A DNA stretch of 64,000 nucleotides. Origin: Plantago ovata. Taxonomy: Eukaryota > Streptophyta > Magnoliopsida > Lamiales > Plantaginaceae. The DNA lies in the NCBI GenBank assembly GCA_028274465.1, contig CM051456.1, positions 96,997,050 to 97,061,049 on the forward strand. The letters are read 5' to 3'. Below are positions 43,895 to 54,618 of this stretch, one piece after another; position 1 is the stretch's first letter; each line of letters opens with the position of its first letter. The position numbers and the translations under genes are program-made. The notes beneath the pieces were generated by a model. The model was not told where the DNA came from. It ran no database searches and worked only from the letters and a program-made list of their open reading frames with translations.

Positions 43895-44252
43895 CTGAGT
43901 TCCCGTATCAGTAAATTCTTTTGTACTTGAAATATCCTTTGGTAAAATCTGAGAAATGAGTTTTGCTCTTTTTCTGAGTTCCCGTCTCAGAATATTCCCT
44001 TGATACTTGAATACCTGTTTCAGTATCTTTGATTGTCTGAATGCCCGTTTCAGGAATCCTTAAGGTTTTTCTCTTACTGAGTGCCTGTCTCAGCAAGTGA
44101 TCAAGTTTCCTAACAAATATCCGTTTTGAAGGAATTACTTGCTGAATGCCTGTTTCAGCAAACATGTAGTGACCTATCATTTCTTAGAGGAAATTAGTGG
44201 AAGGAGCTTTTAAGTAAGAATACTTTGGCTTGCTGAATACCTGTTTCAGCAT
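43895..44252 (-). repeat. Array of seven small imperfect hairpins between pol and ORF3 (element B)
   Basis: On the plus strand, units of the form CTGAATGCCTGTTTCAG occur at about 43895, 43975, 44008, 44037, 44078, 44140 and 44233. The stem CTGAR/YTCAG is kept while the loop (TGCCTGT, TTCCCGT, TACCTGT) varies slightly. Order and number match element A. Confidence 0.72.
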
Positions 44253-45561
44253 TCTGCCAATTGTATCCTTTATTGAGGTAGTTCAATCAATCCAAGGTTA
44301 TACCTTAGCATTGAGAACCTATTTTCTGGTAGGGGCTTGGTAAAGATGTCAGCAAGTTGATCATCAGTGCCTACTTTCACAACCTCAACATCACCTTTTT
44401 CCACATGATCTCTAATGACATAATGTCTAATATCAATGTGCTTAGTCCTAGAGCGAAACTTAGGATTTTGCGTGATAGCAATAGCACTTGTATTATCATA
44501 AAAGATTGGTGTTTTCTTTGCATAAATACCATAATCTCTTAATTGTTGCTGAATCCATAGGATTTGAGCTGTGCAACAACTAGCTGCAATGTATTCAAAT
44601 TCAGTGGATGAATTGGCAACACAGGTTTGCTTCTTGCTGAACCATGATATTAATCTAGTACCCAAAAACTGACAAGTTCCAGAGGTACTTTTTTTTATCA
44701 AGAGTTGATCCTCCATGATCAGCATCAGAATAACCAACCAATTCTAGTCCAGAATCTTTAGGATACCATAATCCAACATTGACTGTACCTTTGACATATT
44801 TCAGTATCTTGATTGCCTTTTTGTAGTGTGATTCTCTTGGATCAGATTGGAATCTTGCACACACACAAACAGCATACTGAATGTCAGGTCTACTTGCTGT
44901 TAAATACAACAAGGAACCAATGAGATTCCTATACTTGTGTTCTTCAACACTTTTATCTTCTTTAGTATAGCCCAATTTGGTACCAACACTCATAGGGATC
45001 TTTTCAGGTTTCTCTTCCTCTTTGATCCTAAACTTTATGAGCATTTCTTTCACATACTTTGCCTGATTTATGAATATTCCATCTTTGAGTTGCTTGACTT
45101 GCAATCCTAGGAAATAATTCAATTTTCCCATCATACTCATTTCAAACTTGTTTGTCATGAGTTTGGCAAAATCATCACAAAGTTGCTTGTCCTTAGATCC
45201 AAAAATTATGTCATCCACATAAATTTGAACTAAGAGTACTTTACCATCATGGTTCATGGTAAATAAGGTTTTGTCAACTTCACCTTTCTTGAAACCATTC
45301 TCCAGCAAGAACTTAGCCAAGGTATCATACCATGCTCTTGGTGCTTGCTTTAGACCATATACAGCTTTCTGAAGCTTGTATACCATCTTGATTTCTGAGG
45401 GAAGTTCAAAGCCAGGGGGTTGTTCTATGTAGACTTCTTCAGCAAGTTCACCATTCAAGAATGCACTTTTAACATCCATTTGGTAAACAATGAAGTCATT
45501 GTGAGCAGCAAAGGCTAAGAAAAGCCTAATTGCATCCAATCTTGCAACTGGTGCATAAGAC

Positions 45562-46792
45562 TAGGGCTGTATTACGAACCGAACAAGAGGTTTATCGAAC
45601 GTTCATTCGTTAAGGATATAATATGTTCGGTTTCGTGTTCGTGTTCGCCGAACAATCCAATAGCCGTTCGTGTTCGGTTCGTTAAGATATTACCAGTTCG
45701 TGTTCGTTCGGTAATGGTAATGTTCGTTCGCTTGTTCGTCTGTTCGTTTATGTTCTTGAGTATAGATGGTTTTTGAAAAAAAAAATCGATAATACAAAGA
45801 ATATGGGAAACTCACCATAACAATATAACACCAAAACATTTGTATCAAAAACCATTAAATTCAACAAATTCACAACAAAGCATTTCATAATTAATCAAGG
45901 CTCCGGCAAAAAACAATTCTTCTCCAGTCCAGTGAGATCATTTCTTCTCCAGCAAAAGGATCTTCTTCATCATGAGATCATTTCTTCTCCAGCAAAATTG
46001 AATTAATTAACTCGGGAGAAGCAGCAATAAAAATCTGTCTAACAATAAAGAGATGAGTTGACTTACAAAAATGTGATGAAAAGATTGCAAAAAGGAAGAG
46101 ATTAGCTCAAGATGCCTTCGTGTAAATTGATGACAGAAAATAATTAACCCATTCCACCCTCAATAATTAAACATCACCCACAACAACGTAATCCAAATCT
46201 GAACTCCTTAATCACATGACAGACACATAAAATGGATTTTCAGCAGATTTTAATTAACAGAATCAACAGAAGAATAAAATTACCCAGATTCTTGTAGAGG
46301 CGCACGAATTAATGGAGGGAGAAGAGAAAGAGGTGAAGGGAGCATACCTCGTGGTCCAGTCACCGGTGGCTTGCAGCGACCGGTTGATAGTGGATGGAGA
46401 TTGGAATGGGAGAATGAGATCGATCCCCAAATTGGAAAGATGAGAATAGGGAAGAGTTGCAGTGGCTGCCTATGTGTGGTGTGAAAAGAGATATGGCAAA
46501 TGAAGAGAATTTAGGTTAAAGAGGAAGTATATATAATTATTATTAATTATTAAATTATATATGTGTATATATATTTATATAATATATAAATATTATTAAA
46601 TATTATATTTATATTATCCATGTTCGTATGTTCGTGAACTGTTCGCGAACAACCGAACAATGAGTAACATGTTCGTGTTCGGTTCGTTAGCTTAACGAAC
46701 TTGTTCGCGAACTGTTCGAACTTGACCGAACCGAACATTGACCGAACAATTTAGCGAACGTTCGTGAACGTTCGGTTCGTAATACACCCCTA
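45562..46792. mobile_element. Non-autonomous hAT-like element, 1.23 kb
   Basis: Terminal inverted repeats TAGGGCTGTATTACGAACCG and the inverse of TAGGGGTGTATTACGAACCG are flanked by the exact 8-bp duplication CATAAGAC (45554-45561, 46793-46800). An 8-bp duplication with a YAGGGNTG end is characteristic of hAT. Both subterminal zones (about 45575-45740 and 46620-46780) are packed with GTTCG/CGAAC words, as expected for transposase-binding repeats. The middle is AT-rich and encodes no transposase. It sits in the RT region of element B. Confidence 0.92.
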
Positions 46793-47478
46793 CATAAGAC
46801 TCATCATAGTCCAATCCTTCAGTCTGACAGTAACCTTGAGCAACTAAACATGCTTTATTTCTTGTTACTTCACCAGACTCACTCAGCTTGTTTCTGAACA
46901 CCCACTTTGTACCAATAGCTTTCTTGCCTTCAGCAAGTGGTACAAGTTTCCAGACTTTGTTCCTTTCGAATTGATCAAGTTCTTCTTGCATTGCCTTTAT
47001 CCATTCAGAATGCTTTAAAGCTTCTTTTATGGTTTTAGGTTCAATTTCTGAAACAAAGCAAGAGAACAATGATTCTACTTCTACGACAGTTGCTTCTTCA
47101 GCAAGTCCATGAGTAGTAGATGCTTTGGATCTAGTCACTTGGCGTTTATTAATATCACCGATCATATCCGTAGAGGGATGATCTCTAATCCATTTATTAA
47201 CAGGTTTTCTGCTTGTTGGATCTGGATATGTTTGCCCATCAGCATGTGACTCTTCAATATGTACTTGTTCAGTACTACTGGGATTTTGTGTCTCTGCTGA
47301 GATTGGTTCATCAGCAACTACTTGTTCAACATGCTTGATTGTGGTAGTTCATCAGCAGGCACTGGAGGTTGCGTAGTTTCAACAACTTCTGGAGCAACTG
47401 CATCTTTTGCTGGAAATTCCTTGTCGTGAACTATAATTATCTTGTCATGACTTGGGGGAGGAGAGTAATTGTCAGAAT

Positions 47479-48881
47479 TGATGATGTCGTTTTTCACCAA
47501 TTAAATTTGTTTAAAAGCCTAAGAACACTTATCACTACACAAACTAGAGTGCAATGGCAAGTTGTCCCCGAGTGTCGTTCTCTCGGGACCTAACGTGGCT
47601 TTGCTTGAGGTTTTTGCTAGTAATTTCAGTCAACGAGTTCAAATGTTTATAGAATCGTTTTCTTTGAACAAAACAACGAGAAATCAGATTGTTGTAATCA
47701 AGTTTGGAAAACGGTTGGTGGTAGAAATCAAATACACATGCATGGGTTACGAATATGCTCACAAGTTCAGTGCGTAAAACCTTCGATCAAGTCTGCTAAG
47801 CAACTCGTCTAGGTACCTTTCAAGACACACATCATAAAAGACCACTATCAATACTTTAGAGGTACTTGTCACTAACACCATTTATCTAGCATGCTGCAAA
47901 TCTCTAACATACAATCCTATAGCTTTCATTGACCAAGAGTTTGTCACTATACTCAATTCGAATATATTTTATAGGCAACTAAGAATCATATGAAGGAATT
48001 TGCAGCAAGATTGAATCACAATCTCATGTAAGCATAAACATAACCCATAGCATGCATATTCTACATTCTACCACCAACACAAAAGATTTAGCTACTCATA
48101 TTCATCAACATAGACATCAATTCATGTGAATAATAATCAGAATACATCATATCAAACTACAAGACAAGAGAGTGATACAAGTTACCACCAAAGCTGTCAC
48201 TAATCGGTGGAAAGCAAAGAAAACCTCTCCGTAGATGATTACAAAGGATGAATTCCAATCAAAATCTTGAATCCCAAACTAAAATACAATGTAATCTGAG
48301 TTTTCTCTGATTTTTGGGGCTTAGGAGCTCTCCAAAACGAAGCTACAGTTCAAAAGATATCCAAAAAATGACTGAAGATCAGATCTAAGAAGGAAAATCC
48401 GAAAACGTAACCGCTGCCAAGCGGACCGCTTGGAGAAGCCAAGAGGAGCGCTTGGCAAGCGAAGCGCTTTGGTACTCCAAGCGCTTCGCTTGGCTTCTGT
48501 GCCAAAGCTCCTGGAAAATGAAGTGGAGCGCTTCACTATTCCAGGCGCTTAGCTTGGCTCCTGGGCAGATTTTTGTCTTCAAACTCAATCTTTTTGCCCT
48601 CGCATGGCCCTCGGGTGCCTTGGACTCATCCTTCTCGATGCTTATTGATGCTCAAACACTTACGAACAAGCCACGGAGATTGGGGAACTTCAACGGGGCC
48701 ATCTTTTCCATCAAAAAGGCTCGTTTTTAGCTCCAAAAACGCCGTTTCGTACCTAAGTGCCTGAAAATGCAGAAAACACAAAACGTGACACTATTCTACA
48801 AAACTAACCAAAAAACAAGGCTAGAAGATAGCAAAAGAAGGTAAAAAAGACAAGATGAACGCGTCAAAAATACGTTCATCA
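47479..48881 (-). repeat. 3' LTR of the gypsy element
   Basis: 1403 bp, TGATGATGTCGTTT...ATACGTTCATCA on the plus strand. It contains a cluster of CCAAGCGG-type palindromes (48417-48560). Confidence 0.93.
48417..48560. repeat. Palindrome cluster in gypsy LTR
   Basis: CCAAGCGGACCGCTTGG (48417-48433), CCAAGAGGAGCGCTTGG (48439-48455) and CCAAGCGCTTCGCTTGG (48477-48493) follow each other, then related half-sites. The other LTR has the same cluster from 55557. Confidence 0.88.
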
Positions 48882-50556
48882 AACTCCCCAAACCAAACCT
48901 TTGCTTGTCCTCAAGCAACAAACTATCCTAAATGCAACACAAAAGGAGTCTCATGCCAAGTAAAGTGAACTAATCTATTGAATCTACCAAATGCTTATGA
49001 ACAAAACCAAATGAGCATGACATGCAAATAGGTTGAAGTATGCCTTGATTGTGAATATACACATTCTCAAGTGCACTTGGTTAAACAAAGGAGTCTCACG
49101 TAACATCTTCTACCTGGACCTGGTCAGTGACGACACAATGATGCATGTTATCATACTACAATTGCCCCGTGCCTATGAAACTGAGGGCTTACTACTGTTC
49201 ACCAAGCGGGACTTTTCCTCAAGAGAGGGCGAACCAATACTGGCTCTCATCAAACGAAGGAGGGTTCCCTTAGAAAGATAAGACTCCCCTATTCTACCAA
49301 GACTCTCAAGAATGAGCCTCTTTCAACCACTTCTTGAATAGCAAGACGAGGGTGGTCAAGAACAGGCCTTGGACAAAGGCGACACGAAACGAAAGATAGA
49401 ATTTACAACTCGACACTTCACAAGGACAAAATATTTACATGACACTTGACACTACGAGACTGCTTTTGGCTTGCAACGACCCTTCTTTTGCTTTTGGGTC
49501 TTATTCTTTATTTTATTTCTTCTTTTTTTATTTTCTTTTCTCTTTTTCTTTTTTTAATATTTCTTTTTTCTTTCTTCTTATTTTCTTTTTCTCTCTCTTT
49601 TTTTTTTTTCTTATATAGGGGCAAGCAGCAATACTATGTGTCAAAAACACCTCCCCAAACCTATTCGAAAGAATAGGTTTGAGCACAAAGACGAAAAGAA
49701 AAAGGAAAGACTCTTTTACAAAGAAACCTCCCCAAACCTATTCGAAAGAATAGGTTGGGACACAAAACAAAAAGAAAAAGAAAAAGGGAAACTTTACAAC
49801 GACTCAAAGACGAAAGACAAGATCAAATAAGGCAACCCCCTCCCCAAACCTATTCGATAGAATAGGTTTAATACAAGGAACCGCACACCTCACACTACCT
49901 CCTTCCTAGGCATTTGGCAATCTCTAATCGAGGTGAAGAACTTGTCGCCTCTTACGTACATAATTACACGGGTTACAACCATAGACTCTAACATGCATCA
50001 TTTTATAAGGCCATCGTGAACCGCAGCAGAAGAAACACCACTCAAGGTGATGTCGAGACTACTAAGCTTAACTAGTGCACATGCGAATGTGACAAACCAA
50101 GCGAGACAAGCCTCAAACTACTTGCAAAGTGATGCAACATATGATCAATGGTCATAAACACTTAGTCTACTCAATTAAAAAGGTCAAAAGACTTGGCAAT
50201 AAACTCCACACACAATAACGTGCAACAACTAATCTATGGATGATATGCATGCAAAAATTTGAAAAAACACGACAAATCACATGAACTTGAGTAAAATCAG
50301 GCATGTACGAACCACACAAGCATATAGTACTGAAAATCCAATACCCTCTCCCCAAACCTAAACTTTTGCTCGTCCTCGAGCAAAGAAAAGTTGAATGAAA
50401 AGGAAAAATTGGATTGAAAGTACACTTCCCTGAGATAAAGGTTCGTTTCCAATCTCCTATATATGAGTAGTACCTGAAAGGACTTAAGAAACATGTGAAA
50501 ACGGGTGCGCAAAGGTGAGAAGAATGGAAAAAACGAGGAAAATCTGGGTACAGGGT
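48882..50556. other. Gypsy 3' internal noncoding region with PPT-like repeats and a pyrimidine tract
   Basis: No pol coding. CTCCCCAAACC-type sequence (inverted PPT) appears at 48882, 49651, 49729, 49840 and 50349; the first abuts the LTR and is the working PPT. A nearly pure T/C tract occupies about 49497-49615 (purine on the element's sense strand). Three strong hairpins lie at 49657-49869. Confidence 0.6.
49657..49869. repeat. Three hairpins AAACCTATTC-GAAA-GAATAGGTTT
   Basis: Copies at 49657-49680 (10-bp perfect stem, loop GAAA), 49735-49756 (9-bp stem, loop GAAA) and 49846-49869 (10-bp stem, loop GATA). The intervening sequence is purine-rich and not conserved. On the sense (minus) strand the loops read TTTC, TTTC and TATC. 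Confidence 0.9.
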
Positions 50557-50698
50557 CCAGGTGGACCGCTTGGCGGGTTCGCTTGGCAAGCGGAGCGCTT
50601 GGGAGGCTCCAGGCGCTCCGCTTGAATTTCCAGGAAGTTGCAAAATTTTCTGGAATTTCAAGCAGACCGCTTGGCCCTTCCAAGCGCTTCGCTTGGCT
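50557..50698. repeat. Second CCAAGCGG-type palindrome cluster in gypsy interior
   Basis: Contains GGACCGCTTGG, CAAGCGGAGCGCTTGG, GGCGCTCCGCTTGAATTTCC and the inverse GGAATTTCAAGCAGACCGCT, then CCAAGCGCTTCGCTTGG. It forms the same dyad design as 51839-51978 but less perfectly. Confidence 0.8.
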
Positions 50699-50800
50699 CT
50701 GTTTCTAGATTTTCGATGTTTTTTTCCTATCTTAATCACCTAATGCACCAAGACAAAAACTAGACTAAACTAATCACGACAAAAGGCACACAGGCCACAA

Positions 50801-51097
50801 CTACAAGGCAATGTAGAAGTCCTCCACTACTGCTTGGTCCCAATTTGGCATGACCTCGCCATAGTACTTCCACCCTCGCTCTGTAATGAGCTTGTTGAGC
50901 TCTCTGGCACCATCCAACTCGCTCTCACCAGCCGTGAAGCGAATTCTCCTCTCAGATATGTACATGTGCTTGTGGGCATGGAAACTCGCTTCGAATTGCC
51001 TTGCCCTCCCTGATTGGCGATACTCGCCTGGTGTGGCCGTTTGTTGAGCACTCGAGGTCCCTTCTCCCCTTGATCTCTTGGTTCTTCGTGATGCCAT
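50801..51097 (-). pseudogene. Relic ORF of the gypsy element (N-terminal piece)
   Basis: A 98-codon frame from an ATG at 51097: basic Ser/Arg start (MASRRTKRSRGEG), then an FxASFHAHKHMYISER segment and a C-terminal ERGWKYYGEVMPNWDQAVVE. The ERGW...VxEFY pattern resembles the start of the putative plant transposon protein seen in plant gypsy extra ORFs, where it is much longer; here the frame stops at once after FYIAL. Probably a truncated remnant of an additional ORF. Family call is weak. Confidence 0.45.
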
Positions 51098-51782
51098 TGT
51101 ACCTAGAATAATCTTATTAGATAACTTCAAGAGACGATGAGACTTAGACTCGACTCCTAGACTCCAATACTCACTCAAGTAATCTCATGGTGAGTTTGAA
51201 GGCTTGCTAAAGTTCATATGAACAAATCGAGAAGCTTTAACACTTCATTACGATAAATCCATACGTATCTAAACCAAGCAAACAAACTCTTCAATTAAAT
51301 TACCCGACCAATCCAACACATTCTCATGCAATCACAACATCACCATAATCATAACATAACTCAAATTCAAGGCTAACAATCATCAAACAATTATATAGCA
51401 AAAATTCGAGCACTAGAGTTCATCATAAATCAAGAGGATCAAAATTCGAATTTAGACATCACATCTTAGTAAGAAACATGCTCAACAATCATCATCAAAC
51501 TCTAATTCACCAATGCATAACACAATTGAAGCTAATTAAGATAAAAATCCCAAATTCAAGAAAGTTAGGGTTCATGAGAGGTACCTTTGATTCCTTGTTA
51601 TGGATGCCTCAAACGTGAAATTTGATCGGTTTAGATGATAGAGGGGGTGATGGGCTTTGTAAAATGCACAAGATTGCAAGAATTGGTGGAGAATTGAGAG
51701 AGATTGAGATTTTTGGGGTGCTAAATCGGGAATGGAGGAAGAAAAACGAAGTGGGGAGCTTTGATACTCAAGTGTCCCGCTT

Positions 51783-52000
51783 AGCTTTCTTAAGGAAAGC
51801 CAAGCGAAGCGCTTGGCAAGCGGTCCGCTTGGGACCTGCCAAGCGCTCCGCTTGGATTTCCAGTAAGAATGAAATTCTTACTGGAAATTCAAGCGGACCG
51901 CTTGGACCTGCCAAGCGCTCCGCTTGGATTTCCAGTAAGAATGTACATTCTTACTTGAAATTCAAGCGGACCGCTTGGGCTTTCCAAGCGGTTCGCTTGG
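51783..52000. repeat. Two tandem long hairpins plus palindromes downstream of gypsy gag
   Basis: Two units, 51839-51905 and 51911-51978, each start with CCAAGCGCTCCGCTTGG, continue ATTTCCAGTAAGAAT, turn, and return as ATTCTTACTGGAAAT (or ATTCTTACTTGAAAT) and TCAAGCGGACCGCTTGG. Stems are about 32 bp with roughly two or three mismatches; turns are GAA and GTAC. Flanking single palindromes lie at 51799-51832 and 51984-52000. Confidence 0.92.
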
Positions 52001-52181
52001 GACATGAAGCTCCCAAATCTATTTTTTTTCGACTTTTGCTAAATTTTCACCCCAAGAACCTTGTCTAAACAACGAAACAAAATTTAAACGTGCTTCTAAT
52101 CTATATGCAAGTACCTACAACCTCGGGTTTCCTCCCGAGAAGCGCCTTCGTTTAAAAGTCGTTGGCTCGACTCGTCTTAGC

Positions 52182-54488
52182 TCATGCGGGATCAATTTCG
52201 CATCGGGTACTAGACTTCCCCGTCCAAGTGCTCTTCAAAGCATCAAGTCCCTGCACATCTTGACGAACATAAAGAGGACCAAAGAATCCTACAAGTTCGT
52301 TAGTATCAACATAAGGACATGAATTAATTATGGCTCGCAACGTATGTTGCTTGCCATTTACCTCGAAGCTACATGTACGACGGTACATGTCTATCACCAT
52401 ATGTACTTTGTTGATGAAGGCTCTACCCAAAAGAACCACATCCTTGAGCTTTGCGGAGGATGTAGGCATGACGATGAAGTTCGTCTTGACCTCTACACCG
52501 GCGACTCTTACCACTAGATTCTCGATCACACCCAATGGCTTCTTCATAGACCCGTCCGCCAATTGCACCATGCACTTCATTGGTCTTAAGCCAGACAAAC
52601 CCGACTCTTCATACACGTTCAAAGGTATGACATTCACACCCGCTCCCGTGTCTAGAGTTTCCACTATTCCATCCTTCTTACCCAAGCCGATTTCCACATC
52701 AAAGCTCTCTTGGATAGGCACTTCCACCATATCCACCAACTCATCCTCAGACGATGAGTTTTTATTCACTTCTTCCACTATCGCATCAGATTGTGCGACC
52801 ACTTTTTCTTCCACAACCACCTTAGGAGTCTCAGGCTCCTCACTCACTTTGCAAGTTTCAGTTATCTTGCAACTTGGCACCTCAACTAGTGCATTGTCTC
52901 TCACAACCGTGATCTCCACGGGCAAATCAGTCCCCACGGTTATGGCCATAGCCTTCTCCGTGTTTCCGGGAAACTTCCCTTGCTCTCTACTAGCCCCCCG
53001 ATCTATCAACTCTTGCAACTTCTTATGGAGGTTGCTACTACTAGCCTCAAGATTCTCAAACCGCTGATTATTAGTAGCTTCATTACGATGGTAATGCTCC
53101 ATAAACTTATTTCTTTTCAACACAAGATCGTTGAGAGAAGAGACAAGAGGTGAAGGAAGCACCCCTCCACCTTGTGGTCCCGAACTAGCAACCTGAGGCG
53201 GAGGTGTAGGATTAGAAGGCGGTGCTCCTTCATACCAATTGTTCCCATAGCTGAGACGACTTCTATCTTGATTAGGCCCATAGGCATTTTGATCCGGGTT
53301 GTGAAGATAACCACGGTTGCCTTGATTCTGGTACCCACCTCGGGGCCCACGGTTTTGTGGCCTCACATTGCCATATCCTTGCCCGTAATTCACATCTCCA
53401 ACTACTTGCTCTCCCTCAGCAGCATACACTTCTTGACGGACATCGTTCGTGATATATTGCTCTCTAGCAAATTCAGACCGGCATAAATAGGCCGGGTGCC
53501 CATAGTTCTTGCACACACCACAAACTTCCGTAGAAGGAGAAGGAACGCTTTGCCTCAAAGCTTGCTTCACTTCATGGGCGAACCCATCGAAGGCATTTTG
53601 TTCTACCACTACCTTGGCCTCACCTCTTTGCTCCTTTTGGAGCACACGAGCCCTCACATTCCGGTTTTGGGAATTCCGGTACATCATGTCCAGCTTCACT
53701 TGGGCCTGAGAAGGAAGCAACTCCCCCATACTACCTCCACAAATACTATCCACTTGAGATTGAATCTCAGGATGTAAACCATTGTAAAAGAATTGGAGAA
53801 GCTGACCTTTATCATACCCGTTATGTGGGCATCGATGATGCAACCCCATGAATAGATCATAGGCCTCGTGGAAAGGCTCATCATACCTCTGCTCGAAGGA
53901 GCTAATTTGGCTCTTCATAGCCATTGTCTTGGAAGCGGGGTAGTAACGCTCCATGAACTTATCAAAGCAAAGATCCCATGTTGTCAAAGACCCGGCCTCC
54001 AAAGTATTAAGCCAAGCCTTTGCACGATCACCTAGCCCCATAGAAAAGACCTTCATGCGGAGATCATCATCCGTAACACCAGCTCTTGGTCGCCCAAGAT
54101 GGAGAACAAAATTCTCGAGCTCATTCAAGTACCCAATCACGTCCTCATTAGCCATCCCATAGAATTTGGGAAGTTGTTGGAACATGTGATTCTTGATCTC
54201 TAAGTTCCTGGTGGCATCATTGAGAACAACTGCTGGTCCTCTAGCCCCAACCGTAGGCTTAGTAAGTGTACGTATGGGCCGCTCCGCCATTTCGCCTTCC
54301 AAGTAAACGGATTCAAGAATTGGCTCCAAAAGATAAGAAGAAGACTCTTCCCGAATACCAGAAGTGGAAGCTCTAGATGCTACTCCTTCAAACTCGAGAT
54401 TCAAATTCCTCCTTCTCCTTTGAAACAAACGATCGATCTCGTCTACAAAAGGTTGAATAATAGGTCCACCCGTTCGGGTTCTAGGCAT
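52182..54488 (-). CDS. Gypsy gag-protease polyprotein, intact
   Basis: I choose the ATG at 54488 (MPRTRTGGPI) over the in-frame ATG at 54587, because the upstream stretch (VGVFQPTSLLCLISVF) does not look like gag and a TTTCAG|GTGAGT-like junction precedes it. This gives 768 residues. The retrotransposon gag domain spans about residues 90-300 (KFYGMANEDVIGYLNELENF, AWLNTLEAGSLTTWDLCFDK). A zinc knuckle CGVCKNYGHPAYLC has full CX2CX4HX4C spacing. A Gly/Asn-rich linker follows, then an aspartic protease with DTGAGVNVIPL near residue 617 and FIVMPTSSAKLKDVVLLGRAF. The frame then stops; no RT follows. Gag forms the particle and binds RNA; protease matures it. No stop or frameshift disrupts it, supporting recent mobility with a helper. 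Confidence 0.92.
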   Translation of the reverse strand: MPRTRTGGPIIQPFVDEIDRLFQRRRRNLNLEFEGVASRASTSGIREESSSYLLEPILESVYLEGEMAERPIRTLTKPTVGARGPAVVLNDATRNLEIKNHMFQQLPKFYGMANEDVIGYLNELENFVLHLGRPRAGVTDDDLRMKVFSMGLGDRAKAWLNTLEAGSLTTWDLCFDKFMERYYPASKTMAMKSQISSFEQRYDEPFHEAYDLFMGLHHRCPHNGYDKGQLLQFFYNGLHPEIQSQVDSICGGSMGELLPSQAQVKLDMMYRNSQNRNVRARVLQKEQRGEAKVVVEQNAFDGFAHEVKQALRQSVPSPSTEVCGVCKNYGHPAYLCRSEFAREQYITNDVRQEVYAAEGEQVVGDVNYGQGYGNVRPQNRGPRGGYQNQGNRGYLHNPDQNAYGPNQDRSRLSYGNNWYEGAPPSNPTPPPQVASSGPQGGGVLPSPLVSSLNDLVLKRNKFMEHYHRNEATNNQRFENLEASSSNLHKKLQELIDRGASREQGKFPGNTEKAMAITVGTDLPVEITVVRDNALVEVPSCKITETCKVSEEPETPKVVVEEKVVAQSDAIVEEVNKNSSSEDELVDMVEVPIQESFDVEIGLGKKDGIVETLDTGAGVNVIPLNVYEESGLSGLRPMKCMVQLADGSMKKPLGVIENLVVRVAGVEVKTNFIVMPTSSAKLKDVVLLGRAFINKVHMVIDMYRRTCSFEVNGKQHTLRAIINSCPYVDTNELVGFFGPLYVRQDVQGLDALKSTWTGKSSTRCEIDPA

Positions 54489-54597
54489 GCACTCACCTGA
54501 AATACAAGATAGTGAGTATCTCAAGCAAAAAGAAACAAAAACAGAAATGAGACAAAGAAGCGATGTTGGCTGAAAAACACCAACCAAAGGAGTTAAG

Positions 54598-54615
54598 TCC
54601 CCGGCAGCGGCGCCA
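54598..54615 (-). promoter_or_regulatory. Primer-binding site, tRNA-Asp type
   Basis: The minus-strand TGGCGCCGCTGCCGGGGA starts 3 nt inside the 5' LTR end and pairs with the 3' end of plant tRNA-Asp with one difference (CTG for TTG). Use of tRNA-Asp is common in the Tat/Athila group. Confidence 0.85.
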
Positions 54616-54618
54616 AAT

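Noticed and set aside
48385-48588. Peptides with repeated AKRSAW / SKRFAW words in several frames
   Set aside because: They are translations of the CCAAGCGG/CCGCTTGG palindromes, which read in all frames; not proteins.
49497-49615. Pyrimidine tract as a coding or regulatory signal
   Set aside because: Simple T/C low-complexity sequence; only its strand bias is notable.
48417-52000. Possible CRISPR-like array in the repeated palindromes
   Set aside because: Eukaryotic retroelement context, repeats of unequal spacing and no regular spacers.
52330-53067. 245-codon plus-strand frame opposite gypsy gag-protease
   Set aside because: Antisense of an intact, motif-bearing frame; Ser/Thr-rich composition typical of a shadow.
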